Below, piece after piece: positions 1-5,197 of a stretch of 5,197 nt of DNA. A model generated the notes under the pieces. It had not been told where the DNA came from. It made no database searches and worked only from the letters and a program-made list of their open reading frames with translations. The position numbers were made by a program, and so were the translations under genes. Location: positions 1 to 5,197 of the forward strand of contig JAYZHG010000104.1 of the NCBI GenBank assembly GCA_036166735.1. The letters are read 5' to 3'. Position 1 is the first letter of the stretch. Each line of letters starts with the position of its first letter. Source of the DNA: JAPYTU01 sp036166735. Lineage in GTDB: Bacteria; Bacteroidota; Bacteroidia; Cytophagales; MED-G16.

Positions 1-57
1 TATTCTTCACATTATTTAGAATCTGATTGTAAATATTTTAAAATAAAAAAATTTTAG
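1..57 (+). CDS. Possible C-terminal end of a convergent gene (partial, unidentified)
   Basis: Plus-strand frame 1 is open from the first base of the window and ends at a TAG at 55-57, giving 18 residues (reads YSSHYLESDCKYFKIKKF). The stop overlaps the stop of the minus-strand sulfotransferase gene by three bases, which is a normal arrangement for tail-to-tail genes in a compact genome. The other two plus frames close within about 25 bases, and the minus strand has no usable start here, since its only ATG is followed at once by TGA. The stretch is too short to assign to a family, and an 18-codon open run can arise by chance even in AT-rich DNA. It could equally be plain intergenic sequence. 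Confidence 0.3.
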   Translation, partial: YSSHYLESDCKYFKIKKF

Positions 58-1049
58 TTATTTATTTTTTCTAAAAATTGTAATTGCCTCTCTCTTTTAG
101 ATAATTCCATTGATGATATTTTGCTAAAAAATTCATCTCTTAATTTATTATTAAAAATATTATAATTTAATAGATCTTTCTTTGAAAATGAATTAATAAA
201 TTTTGAATTATCATATTTCAATTTATAGTTCAACATTTTTAAATATCTATAATTAATAGATTCAAACAACAAAATTTGATTAGCACTTAACTCATCAATA
301 TATTTTTCTTTATTATTCTTTATTAACGGTTTAGATAAATTTTTCCACAATTTTCCAGAAGAAGAAGCAATAATTGAATCATCAGACTTATAAAAATCAA
401 TAAAATTATCATTATAATCTATCAAATACTTATCACAAAAATTTTGAATTATTTTTTTTGGATTAGAAAGCAAATCTTCATATTTAATAGAAAAAAAATT
501 TTCTCTAGAGTAATTCTTTTTAATGTTTAATGAAGTTTTCTGATCTCTATACCACTTTTTTGCTAAAAAATATATATGCTTATCTCCAATAGGAGCCTTA
601 ATAAATGAAGATGCTACGTCTCTACCATCTCTATAGATATAAATATAAATTGGCTCTAATTCTCTAAAATTTTTATTATCAAAAAAATTTAAATTATATA
701 AACTCTTACAACACCAATATTGTATATTTTTTTCTTTTACAGCATTTATTTCATATACAGACCTAAAAACTTGAAACAAAGACCTAGCCATTACCTTTTT
801 AAGTATCTGATTTTTTGTTGGTATTTCATTCCATTTAACTGGATTTAATCGTATCCAACTTATAACATCATCAATAAGAAATTCAAAATTCTTTTTAGAA
901 TTTAAATTTCCATATTTAGCAAGTAAAGGATAAAAAGTTTTAAGGATATGTGGTGGATGAGGAGCGTATATTCCTTGGAGCTGGCTTAACATTAATCTTA
1001 CCAAATTAGATCCCGATCTTTGAGTTCCAATAAACTGTATAAATTTCAT
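54..1049 (-). CDS. PAPS-dependent sulfotransferase family protein
   Basis: This 331-residue cytoplasmic-type protein has no signal peptide. It carries both hallmark PAPS-binding motifs of the Sulfotransfer_1/Sulfotransfer_3 superfamily. The 5'-phosphosulfate loop is at residues 7-15 (IGTQRSGSN), right after the first beta strand. The 3'-phosphate motif is at 140-148 (RDGRDVASS), following a hydrophobic strand, with Arg140 and Ser148 as the expected phosphate contacts. A KYEDLLSNP segment (189-197) and a GKLWKN segment (232-237) also fit the fold. The family moves sulfuryl groups from PAPS to hydroxyls or amines of sugars, lipids or small molecules; the acceptor cannot be read from sequence. 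Residues from about 280 to the end form a Lys/Asn-rich extension of unknown role. The ATG overlaps the stop of the upstream transporter gene (ATGA, 1046-1049), and no Shine-Dalgarno motif precedes it, so translation is probably coupled. The family call is firm; the substrate is unknown. Confidence 0.9.
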   Translation of the reverse strand: MKFIQFIGTQRSGSNLVRLMLSQLQGIYAPHPPHILKTFYPLLAKYGNLNSKKNFEFLIDDVISWIRLNPVKWNEIPTKNQILKKVMARSLFQVFRSVYEINAVKEKNIQYWCCKSLYNLNFFDNKNFRELEPIYIYIYRDGRDVASSFIKAPIGDKHIYFLAKKWYRDQKTSLNIKKNYSRENFFSIKYEDLLSNPKKIIQNFCDKYLIDYNDNFIDFYKSDDSIIASSSGKLWKNLSKPLIKNNKEKYIDELSANQILLFESINYRYLKMLNYKLKYDNSKFINSFSKKDLLNYNIFNNKLRDEFFSKISSMELSKRERQLQFLEKINN

Positions 1050-2236
1050 CCGTGAAGTTCTAAATAATATCCCAATACACCAAATGTTAATATTAAAAAC
1101 AAAGGATGAATTATTTTTTTCGAAAGAATTAAAAATGATATAATAAATATCAGAATATTAAAAGAATTGAAAATTTCTTCTCTAAACATTATAATATAAC
1201 CCGCATAACATATAAGTCCAATGATACCAATTTTAAAACCTTTAATCACTATTTCAAAAAAGGCATTTTGTTTGAAAAAATAATATACTCTTGAAAAGAA
1301 TATAATAATAACTGAAGAAGGAAGAAATATTGAAATTGTAGCTATAAAAGCTCCAACTATGCCATTTATTTTATACCCTATAAAAGTAGCAGTTATTAAA
1401 ATTGGTCCTGGGGTTATTTGACCCATAGCAATTGAATCAATGAACTCTCTTTGAGTTAACCAACCAAGCTGCTCAACAATTATTTTATCTAAATATGGAA
1501 TAAAAACATAACCACCTCCAAATAATGTCAAAGATATATTAGAAAAAATTCTAGCTAGATTAAAAGTTTTTGTATCAATTGTTGCATTATTCAAAAAAAC
1601 ATATAATGTAGCCATTATTAATGAGGCAATTAGAATACCTTTTATTTTTATAAAATTTTTTGATGAGTTACCAAAAGAAACTCCAAATTTTATTTTCTTT
1701 TTATTATAAAAAATATTTAAAAGACCACAAATTAAAAGAGGTAATATTATTGATATATATCCTTTTACTGAATACGCAATCATAAAACTTAAGACGACCA
1801 AAGTAAAAGAAAAAATTTTATTTTTAGTTTCTTTAAAAATATCATATGCAACAGTAAAAATAACAGCAGAAACAACAGGCATAACTCCCATAAAAAAAGA
1901 AGTAAATCCAGGAATATTTTGAGAATTTAAATATAAATGAGAAAATAAGAGCATAATCAAGAAAGAGGGTAATAATACAGCTAAAAATGATATTACTGCA
2001 CCTTTCCATCCTTTTAACAAAAAACCAACATATGACGCTACATTGATTGCCATGGGACCAGGCAAGAAACTAGCCATAGTTATTGCATCAAGAATTTTAC
2101 TATTTTTAAGTATCCTTGTTCTCTCAACAAATTCATACTTTATCATTGCAATCAACATCATGTAACCACCAAAAGAAATAGTTCCTGTTTTTAAAAAAAT
2201 AAAAAATAATCTTATATAAGAGATTTTATTTTTCAT
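1046..2236 (-). CDS. chrA: Chromate transporter (ChrA/CHR) family membrane protein
   Basis: This 396-residue, very hydrophobic inner-membrane protein shows the two-domain duplicated architecture of long-chain CHR transporters. The N-terminal half has SFGG at 21-24 and LPGP at 58-61, followed by an SYVGFLLKGWKGA segment. The C-terminal half repeats the pattern with FGGG at 239-242, TPGP at 275-278 and FIGYKINGIVGA. Roughly ten or more membrane segments are apparent, with a Lys-rich linker near 178-198 between the halves. Characterised members export chromate, a sulfate analogue, but many CHR proteins have no known substrate, so the symbol is by family only. The usual Pro after the N-terminal FGG is Tyr25 here. 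Its stop codon overlaps the sulfotransferase start by four bases, making it the first gene of a two-gene unit. The ATG at 2236 gives a normal N-terminus (MKNKISYIRLFF). Family assignment is confident; true chromate transport is uncertain. Confidence 0.9.
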   Translation of the reverse strand: MKNKISYIRLFFIFLKTGTISFGGYMMLIAMIKYEFVERTRILKNSKILDAITMASFLPGPMAINVASYVGFLLKGWKGAVISFLAVLLPSFLIMLLFSHLYLNSQNIPGFTSFFMGVMPVVSAVIFTVAYDIFKETKNKIFSFTLVVLSFMIAYSVKGYISIILPLLICGLLNIFYNKKKIKFGVSFGNSSKNFIKIKGILIASLIMATLYVFLNNATIDTKTFNLARIFSNISLTLFGGGYVFIPYLDKIIVEQLGWLTQREFIDSIAMGQITPGPILITATFIGYKINGIVGAFIATISIFLPSSVIIIFFSRVYYFFKQNAFFEIVIKGFKIGIIGLICYAGYIIMFREEIFNSFNILIFIISFLILSKKIIHPLFLILTFGVLGYYLELHG

Positions 2237-2268
2237 GGTTGATTTTTCTTTATAAATTTAAATATCTT
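2237..2268. promoter_or_regulatory. Short divergent intergenic region between chrA and lipoprotein gene
   Basis: Only 32 bases separate the start codons of the transporter (minus) and the lipoprotein (plus), so promoters for both must lie in this gap or inside the opposing reading frames. On the minus strand TATCTTTC (2273-2280), and on the plus strand TATTTTTC (2227-2234), each differ by one base from the Bacteroidota -7 consensus TAnnTTTG. Each sits about 35 bases from its ATG, which is a sensible distance. Neither has a clear TTG about 20 bases upstream, and such matches are common in AT-rich DNA. The divergent geometry is seen directly; the promoter elements are only candidates. Confidence 0.3.
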
Positions 2269-2649
2269 ATGCGAAAGATAATTTATTTTTTTACTTTAAT
2301 TATTATTTTTTCTTGTTCCAAGCCAATAGAATTAAAAGGTGATTGGAAAATGAATGTTTTATTAGAAAACAATATTGAAAAACCCTCCCCTGTTCAACCC
2401 CCAATAATATCATTTAGATCAGATAATCTTGTTTTTTATTTTAATACATTAATGGTCTATGAATTAGAGGATGATAGTCTTTTTTTGGCTTATGAAGAAA
2501 ATCCAGAACAGATTATAAGAGCATTTAAAATAGATTTTATAGATCGAGATCATATTAACCTAAGTTACCTAAGAAAAGTACCAATAGATTCATTTCCTAC
2601 TGCTTTAAAAAATATTACTCTACAAAGTCAATGGTCAAAAATAAATTAA
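2269..2649 (+). CDS. Small lipoprotein, lipocalin-like in appearance, function unknown
   Basis: Starting from the ATG at 2269 this encodes 126 residues with a classic lipoprotein signal: Met-Arg-Lys, a hydrophobic core, then IIFSC with the lipidated Cys at residue 16. The frame can be extended 10 codons upstream to a TTG at 2239, but that would bury the basic n-region behind extra residues, so the ATG start is preferred. After Cys16 comes ELKGDWKM (residues 20-27), reminiscent of the Gly-x-Trp strand that opens lipocalin-like barrels. Alternating polar and hydrophobic stretches typical of beta strands follow (ISFRSDNLVFYF, INLSYLRKV). No catalytic motif is visible. It is the only plus-strand gene between two minus-strand pairs, divergent from the transporter and convergent with the arylsulfotransferase, so a link to either is not established. 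It probably sits in the periplasm facing a membrane; a small ligand-binding role is a guess. Confidence 0.7.
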   Translation: MRKIIYFFTLIIIFSCSKPIELKGDWKMNVLLENNIEKPSPVQPPIISFRSDNLVFYFNTLMVYELEDDSLFLAYEENPEQIIRAFKIDFIDRDHINLSYLRKVPIDSFPTALKNITLQSQWSKIN

Positions 2650-2670
2650 TATTTAAAATCTTATTTTAAT

Positions 2671-2696
2671 TTTAAATTCAGCCTTTTTAATTTAAA
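2671..2696. terminator. Weak AT-only inverted repeat in a convergent gap
   Basis: The 42-bp gap between the stops of the lipoprotein and arylsulfotransferase genes contains a perfect 8-base inverted repeat. The arms are TTTAAATT at 2671-2678 and AATTTAAA at 2689-2696, around a 10-base loop that includes a T run. Placement between converging genes suits a bidirectional terminator. The stem has no G:C pair, however, and the right arm overlaps the last codons of the minus-strand gene, so it would be weak. In DNA this AT-rich it may well be chance. Confidence 0.2.
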
Positions 2697-4002
2697 GCAT
2701 TTGATTTAAATAATATGCTCTATAAAAAGAATAATCACTATTTAAATTCCACAATACTTCACCATTCATATTAGTTATAACAACTCTATTATTCACACTG
2801 CTTGCAAAAAGAAATTTATCCTGATCAAAAAGATACACACTACCTTGTTTAAAACTAAATAAATCATCTGGTAAAAAAATACTTTTTTCAATTTGAAAAT
2901 CATTATTCTTTTCATCCAATTTAAAAATTAAGGCTCTAGAAGATTTTCTTAATTCAGCATCACCATTATCAAACAACATATATATATCATCATCAATTTT
3001 ATGAATAGCATGTTGTTGATAAAAAATTTCATTCTCAGATAAATCAAAATCACCATTAATACCAAGTTTCCAAATAATCTGACCAGTTAAAGAATTAATT
3101 TTCCATATCTGATTAAAACTTCTAAATGATATTAAAAAATTTCCATCAGAATCAATACTTATTCCATTTGCATGACTCCAATCTTCTTGTATTTTATATC
3201 CATTATCTTCATCTGTTGGATCTACAAAATCAAATATATTCCATTCCCATAACAATTTACCATCAGAATCATATACAACAATTCCATCTCCCTTTAAGCT
3301 ACTAAATTTGGTATTATCTTTTAATTCAAAATATTTGTAAGAAAGTCCTACATACCTATTTTGATGTTTTAAAATGTCATGATGAAGAACATTATTATCT
3401 GTATTAATAGATGTTATAGTATCCCCTGTAAATGAAATTTCTTCAATTAGACTCTTTGAAGATAGTGATAAATATGATTGTGAATTAATGGTGTTAAACG
3501 GTCTTGATAAGGTTGTATCTGCCATACCATACCATAATGGAACTCCATCAGAATTAATTAATAATTGAATCCCTGGATTAGTTTGAGTTCTTAAAAAAAT
3601 GTATCCATTAAAATTATAACTATTTTTTTTTTTAATTTCAAATGCTGGAAATTTATAAGGAAGCTCTCTTGAGGTAAAAGAAAATAGTTGAGAATTATAA
3701 TTTGAATTTTTATAAGTTGAGTGAATAATAAAATTATACTTCTGAGAAGGTTCTAATAAAGTTAAGTTTATCTGATGATCTTTTTTAACTTTTGAAACTA
3801 TAGATCTAAATTTATTATCAATTGAATCCACAGGCCAATAAGATATGTAGGCTTCTGCTTCTCTATCTAATGAAAACTTAATGCTATAATTCGAATAATT
3901 ATATGAAGCTGTTTCAAGAGTTACATCACTATAAATAAGTTTCTTATCACAAGAAAAAACAAATAATAATATTACAAAATATGATATTCTATATACGGTC
4001 AT
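2692..4002 (-). CDS. Arylsulfate sulfotransferase (ASST) family lipoprotein
   Basis: This 436-residue protein starts with a lipoprotein signal (hydrophobic core, then VFSC with Cys18). A beta-rich domain resembling fibronectin type III follows at roughly 25-112, then an ASST-type beta-propeller. The family signatures occur in order: HHDI (207-210), DWSHANG (274-280), Arg294 in ISFRS, QQHAIH (329-334) and LFDNG (343-347) with Ser-Arg at 355-356. By order and spacing, His208 (or His207), His277, Arg294 and His331 match the four active-site residues known in E. coli AssT (His252, His356, Arg374, and His436, the residue that carries the sulfuryl group). Known members move sulfate from a phenolic sulfate ester to another phenol without PAPS, in the periplasm. 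Its ATG overlaps the haloperoxidase stop (ATGA, 3999-4002). AAGGAA at 4003-4008 abuts the ATG, too close for a normal Shine-Dalgarno site, so coupling is likely. Substrates are unknown; some family members may not be sulfotransferases. Confidence 0.85.
   Translation of the reverse strand: MTVYRISYFVILLFVFSCDKKLIYSDVTLETASYNYSNYSIKFSLDREAEAYISYWPVDSIDNKFRSIVSKVKKDHQINLTLLEPSQKYNFIIHSTYKNSNYNSQLFSFTSRELPYKFPAFEIKKKNSYNFNGYIFLRTQTNPGIQLLINSDGVPLWYGMADTTLSRPFNTINSQSYLSLSSKSLIEEISFTGDTITSINTDNNVLHHDILKHQNRYVGLSYKYFELKDNTKFSSLKGDGIVVYDSDGKLLWEWNIFDFVDPTDEDNGYKIQEDWSHANGISIDSDGNFLISFRSFNQIWKINSLTGQIIWKLGINGDFDLSENEIFYQQHAIHKIDDDIYMLFDNGDAELRKSSRALIFKLDEKNNDFQIEKSIFLPDDLFSFKQGSVYLFDQDKFLFASSVNNRVVITNMNGEVLWNLNSDYSFYRAYYLNQML
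3623..3633. repeat. Homopolymer run of 11 A (coding strand) inside the ASST gene
   Basis: The coding strand has eleven consecutive A residues encoding Lys124-Lys126 and the first two bases of Asn127, at the junction between the N-terminal beta domain and the propeller. It is the longest homopolymer I noticed in the window. Such tracts can promote polymerase or ribosome slippage; whether that happens here is unknown, and the gene is in frame as given. Confidence 0.55.
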
Positions 4003-4247
4003 TTCCTTACTACTAATTTAGTTGATTTATGAGATCCATCAGAAAAAATTACGTACATTATATAAACTCCACTGTAAAGATTTGAAGCTTCAATTTTATA
4101 ATTTTTTTCTACACTTTTATAGAAATTTATTTTTTGTTTAATTCCATTTAAATCATACAATTCAATAGAAGAAATTGATTTAGAAGACTCATTAATTAAA
4201 TTAATAAATGAATTATTTCTTGTTGGGTTAGGATAAATAACATAATC
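3999..4247 (-). other. Type IX secretion C-terminal sorting domain (part of the haloperoxidase gene)
   Basis: The last 82 or so residues of the haloperoxidase-like protein form a separate small beta module: VIYPNPTRN at the start, an IELYDLNG strand-turn (332-339), then LYSGVYIMYV (361-370), and a basic end KLVVRK. This is the pattern of the Por_Secre_tail (type A) domain, which directs cargo through the T9SS and is removed as the protein is released or attached to surface lipopolysaccharide. It shows that the enzyme works outside the cell and that the host encodes a T9SS. Confidence 0.88.
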
Positions 4248-5197
4248 ATTTAAATAATTTTCTATTTTATTAATTATATCATCACGTTGAAAATATGTCT
4301 TTGCTAAATTAAAAGCATTTTTTCCAATATTTATCCCGATTAATCTTCCAGGAAGATCATCAATATAAGGATGAATACCACCCCATATCCTTGAAAGTGA
4401 ACACTGATCAGCCGCATCTTCATATTTGGCCCACTGAAGTATCATATCCATAGATGGACCCTTTTCAAAAACCAAAAATTCATTCTTATTAATATGAAAT
4501 TCACCCATACCACCAGGAAAAAATGAACTTCCAGTAATTTTTGATAGTACTATTGCTGCTGCTTTTGAGTATGTTGAATGACCAGAGACATAACCAGCAA
4601 AAGGAGGTGTAACAAAAGTCGGTCTTTGATATGGCCACCAATTTTCAGCAAGAATCCAACCAGAACCCGATTCACCAGAACTACCCTGACTTGTATGGCC
4701 ATTCCAAGTAAATAACTTAATTTTTCCAAGATTCTCTAAATTATCACCAACTAAAGGATCATCTACATGAACAAGTTCAATATAATTATCTATTAAATTA
4801 ATTCCATTTATATTATAATTTAAAGAATCAACATATGTTGACTGCCCCTGATCAGATAAATATCTTATTACTGAAATTGGTCTTATATAATCATAATACC
4901 CTTTAATACCCCAAGCTGTAATTGCAGCGTCATGCATTGCTCCTCCCAAAGTAAAATATGATTTAATATCCCACTCTAAATCATCTAATATCTCTCCTTC
5001 TCCTTCAAACTTTTTTTCTAAAAGTTCACTATCATTAACTTGATTTAATATAACAAACCAATGTCCTGGAGGTGTCTCAGAATCAGGGCCATCAGCCCAA
5101 AATTCTGCTAAAACTCTTGTGTAATCACCCCTAGGAACAAATTGTTCTTCATATGGCATTCCAGTTATAGGATTTGATTCATAACCATTTCCATTAT
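3999..5197 (-). CDS. Vanadium-dependent haloperoxidase-like protein with T9SS sorting domain (5' partial)
   Basis: This is a PAP2-superfamily protein of the vanadium haloperoxidase type. Counting from the first Met in the window (ATG at 5159), the oxyanion pocket is complete: Lys86-x6-Arg93-Pro94, Ser192-Gly193-His194, and Ser256-Arg257-x5-His263 with Asp267 after it. These match Lys353, Arg360, Ser402-Gly403-His404, Arg490 and His496 of Curvularia chloroperoxidase with the same spacing within each motif; Trp83 and Phe187 fall where that enzyme has Trp350 and Phe397. The usual Pro before SGH is Val191. Residues from about 305 are a T9SS type A sorting domain (YPNP at 309-312, ending KLVVRK), so the protein should be exported through the outer membrane. 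The frame stays open to the window edge, adding 12 residues (NGNGYESNPITG), so that Met is internal. The signal peptide and N-terminal helices are missing. Family members oxidise halides with peroxide; a phosphatase role is possible because vanadate and phosphate share this pocket. Confidence 0.9.
   Translation of the reverse strand, partial: NGNGYESNPITGMPYEEQFVPRGDYTRVLAEFWADGPDSETPPGHWFVILNQVNDSELLEKKFEGEGEILDDLEWDIKSYFTLGGAMHDAAITAWGIKGYYDYIRPISVIRYLSDQGQSTYVDSLNYNINGINLIDNYIELVHVDDPLVGDNLENLGKIKLFTWNGHTSQGSSGESGSGWILAENWWPYQRPTFVTPPFAGYVSGHSTYSKAAAIVLSKITGSSFFPGGMGEFHINKNEFLVFEKGPSMDMILQWAKYEDAADQCSLSRIWGGIHPYIDDLPGRLIGINIGKNAFNLAKTYFQRDDIINKIENYLNDYVIYPNPTRNNSFINLINESSKSISSIELYDLNGIKQKINFYKSVEKNYKIEASNLYSGVYIMYVIFSDGSHKSTKLVVRK

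Noticed and set aside
1046..2236. Internal repeat in the transporter as a recent tandem duplication
   Set aside because: The two halves share only family motifs (FGG, PGP) in the protein; this is the ancient duplication common to all long-chain CHR transporters.
2239..2268. TTG start codon at 2239 for the small lipoprotein, adding 10 residues
   Set aside because: It places extra residues (MIFLYKFKYL) before the compact MRK-hydrophobic-FSC signal peptide, and the ATG at 2269 gives a standard lipoprotein N-terminus.
2227..2280. TATTTTTC (plus) and TATCTTTC (minus) as firm Bacteroidota promoters
   Set aside because: Each misses one consensus base and lacks a TTG -33 element; such matches are expected by chance in this base composition, so they are kept only as weak candidates.
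4003..4008. AAGGAA as a Shine-Dalgarno site for the ASST gene
   Set aside because: It directly touches the ATG, leaving almost no spacer; the ATGA overlap makes coupling the better explanation.
5157..5159. ATG at 5159 as the true start of the haloperoxidase gene
   Set aside because: The frame is open upstream to the window edge with family-like residues, and no signal peptide follows this Met.
1..5197. CRISPR arrays, tRNA genes, insertion sequences or attachment sites
   Set aside because: I saw no spaced direct repeats, no cloverleaf-like GC-rich segment, and no transposase or integrase reading frame; nearly all the sequence is accounted for by five genes.

Overview
The window is strongly AT-rich and almost entirely coding. 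It most likely comes from a member of the Bacteroidota or a related FCB-group lineage, possibly an AT-rich marine flavobacterium-like organism. The best evidence is a type IX secretion (T9SS) C-terminal sorting domain, found only in that broad group, on the gene at the right edge. Two Bacteroidota-style lipoprotein signal peptides ending in FSC and the general lack of well-placed Shine-Dalgarno sequences agree with this. The lineage call is inference; no rRNA or other phylogenetic marker is present.

Layout from right to left, following the minus-strand genes. (1) A vanadium-dependent haloperoxidase-like protein of the PAP2 superfamily, with a complete metal-oxyanion pocket and a T9SS tail. 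Its 5' end lies beyond the window, and the first ATG inside the window is an internal Met. (2) An arylsulfate sulfotransferase-like lipoprotein whose ATG overlaps the haloperoxidase stop codon (ATGA). The two form one translationally coupled unit. (3) A 42-bp convergent gap separates these from a small plus-strand lipoprotein gene, which appears lipocalin-like. (4) About 32 bp upstream of that gene, and divergent from it, begins a second minus-strand unit: a ChrA-family (chromate/oxyanion) transporter, again overlapping by ATGA with (5) a PAPS-dependent sulfotransferase. At the far left, an 18-codon open stretch on the plus strand may be the tail of a convergent neighbour.

How the genes may work together (inference): the haloperoxidase would act outside the cell or on its surface, and the arylsulfotransferase in the periplasm or on a membrane. 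Both families can act on phenolic compounds, one by halogenation and the other by sulfuryl transfer from an aryl sulfate. The neighbouring unit pairs a PAPS-using sulfotransferase with a transporter family whose known substrate, chromate, is a sulfate analogue. The window therefore carries four different oxyanion-linked proteins in two tightly coupled pairs. A dedicated halogenation/sulfation locus for aromatic molecules is a reasonable hypothesis but is not shown by the sequence alone. No tRNA, rRNA, CRISPR array, insertion sequence or phage gene was seen.
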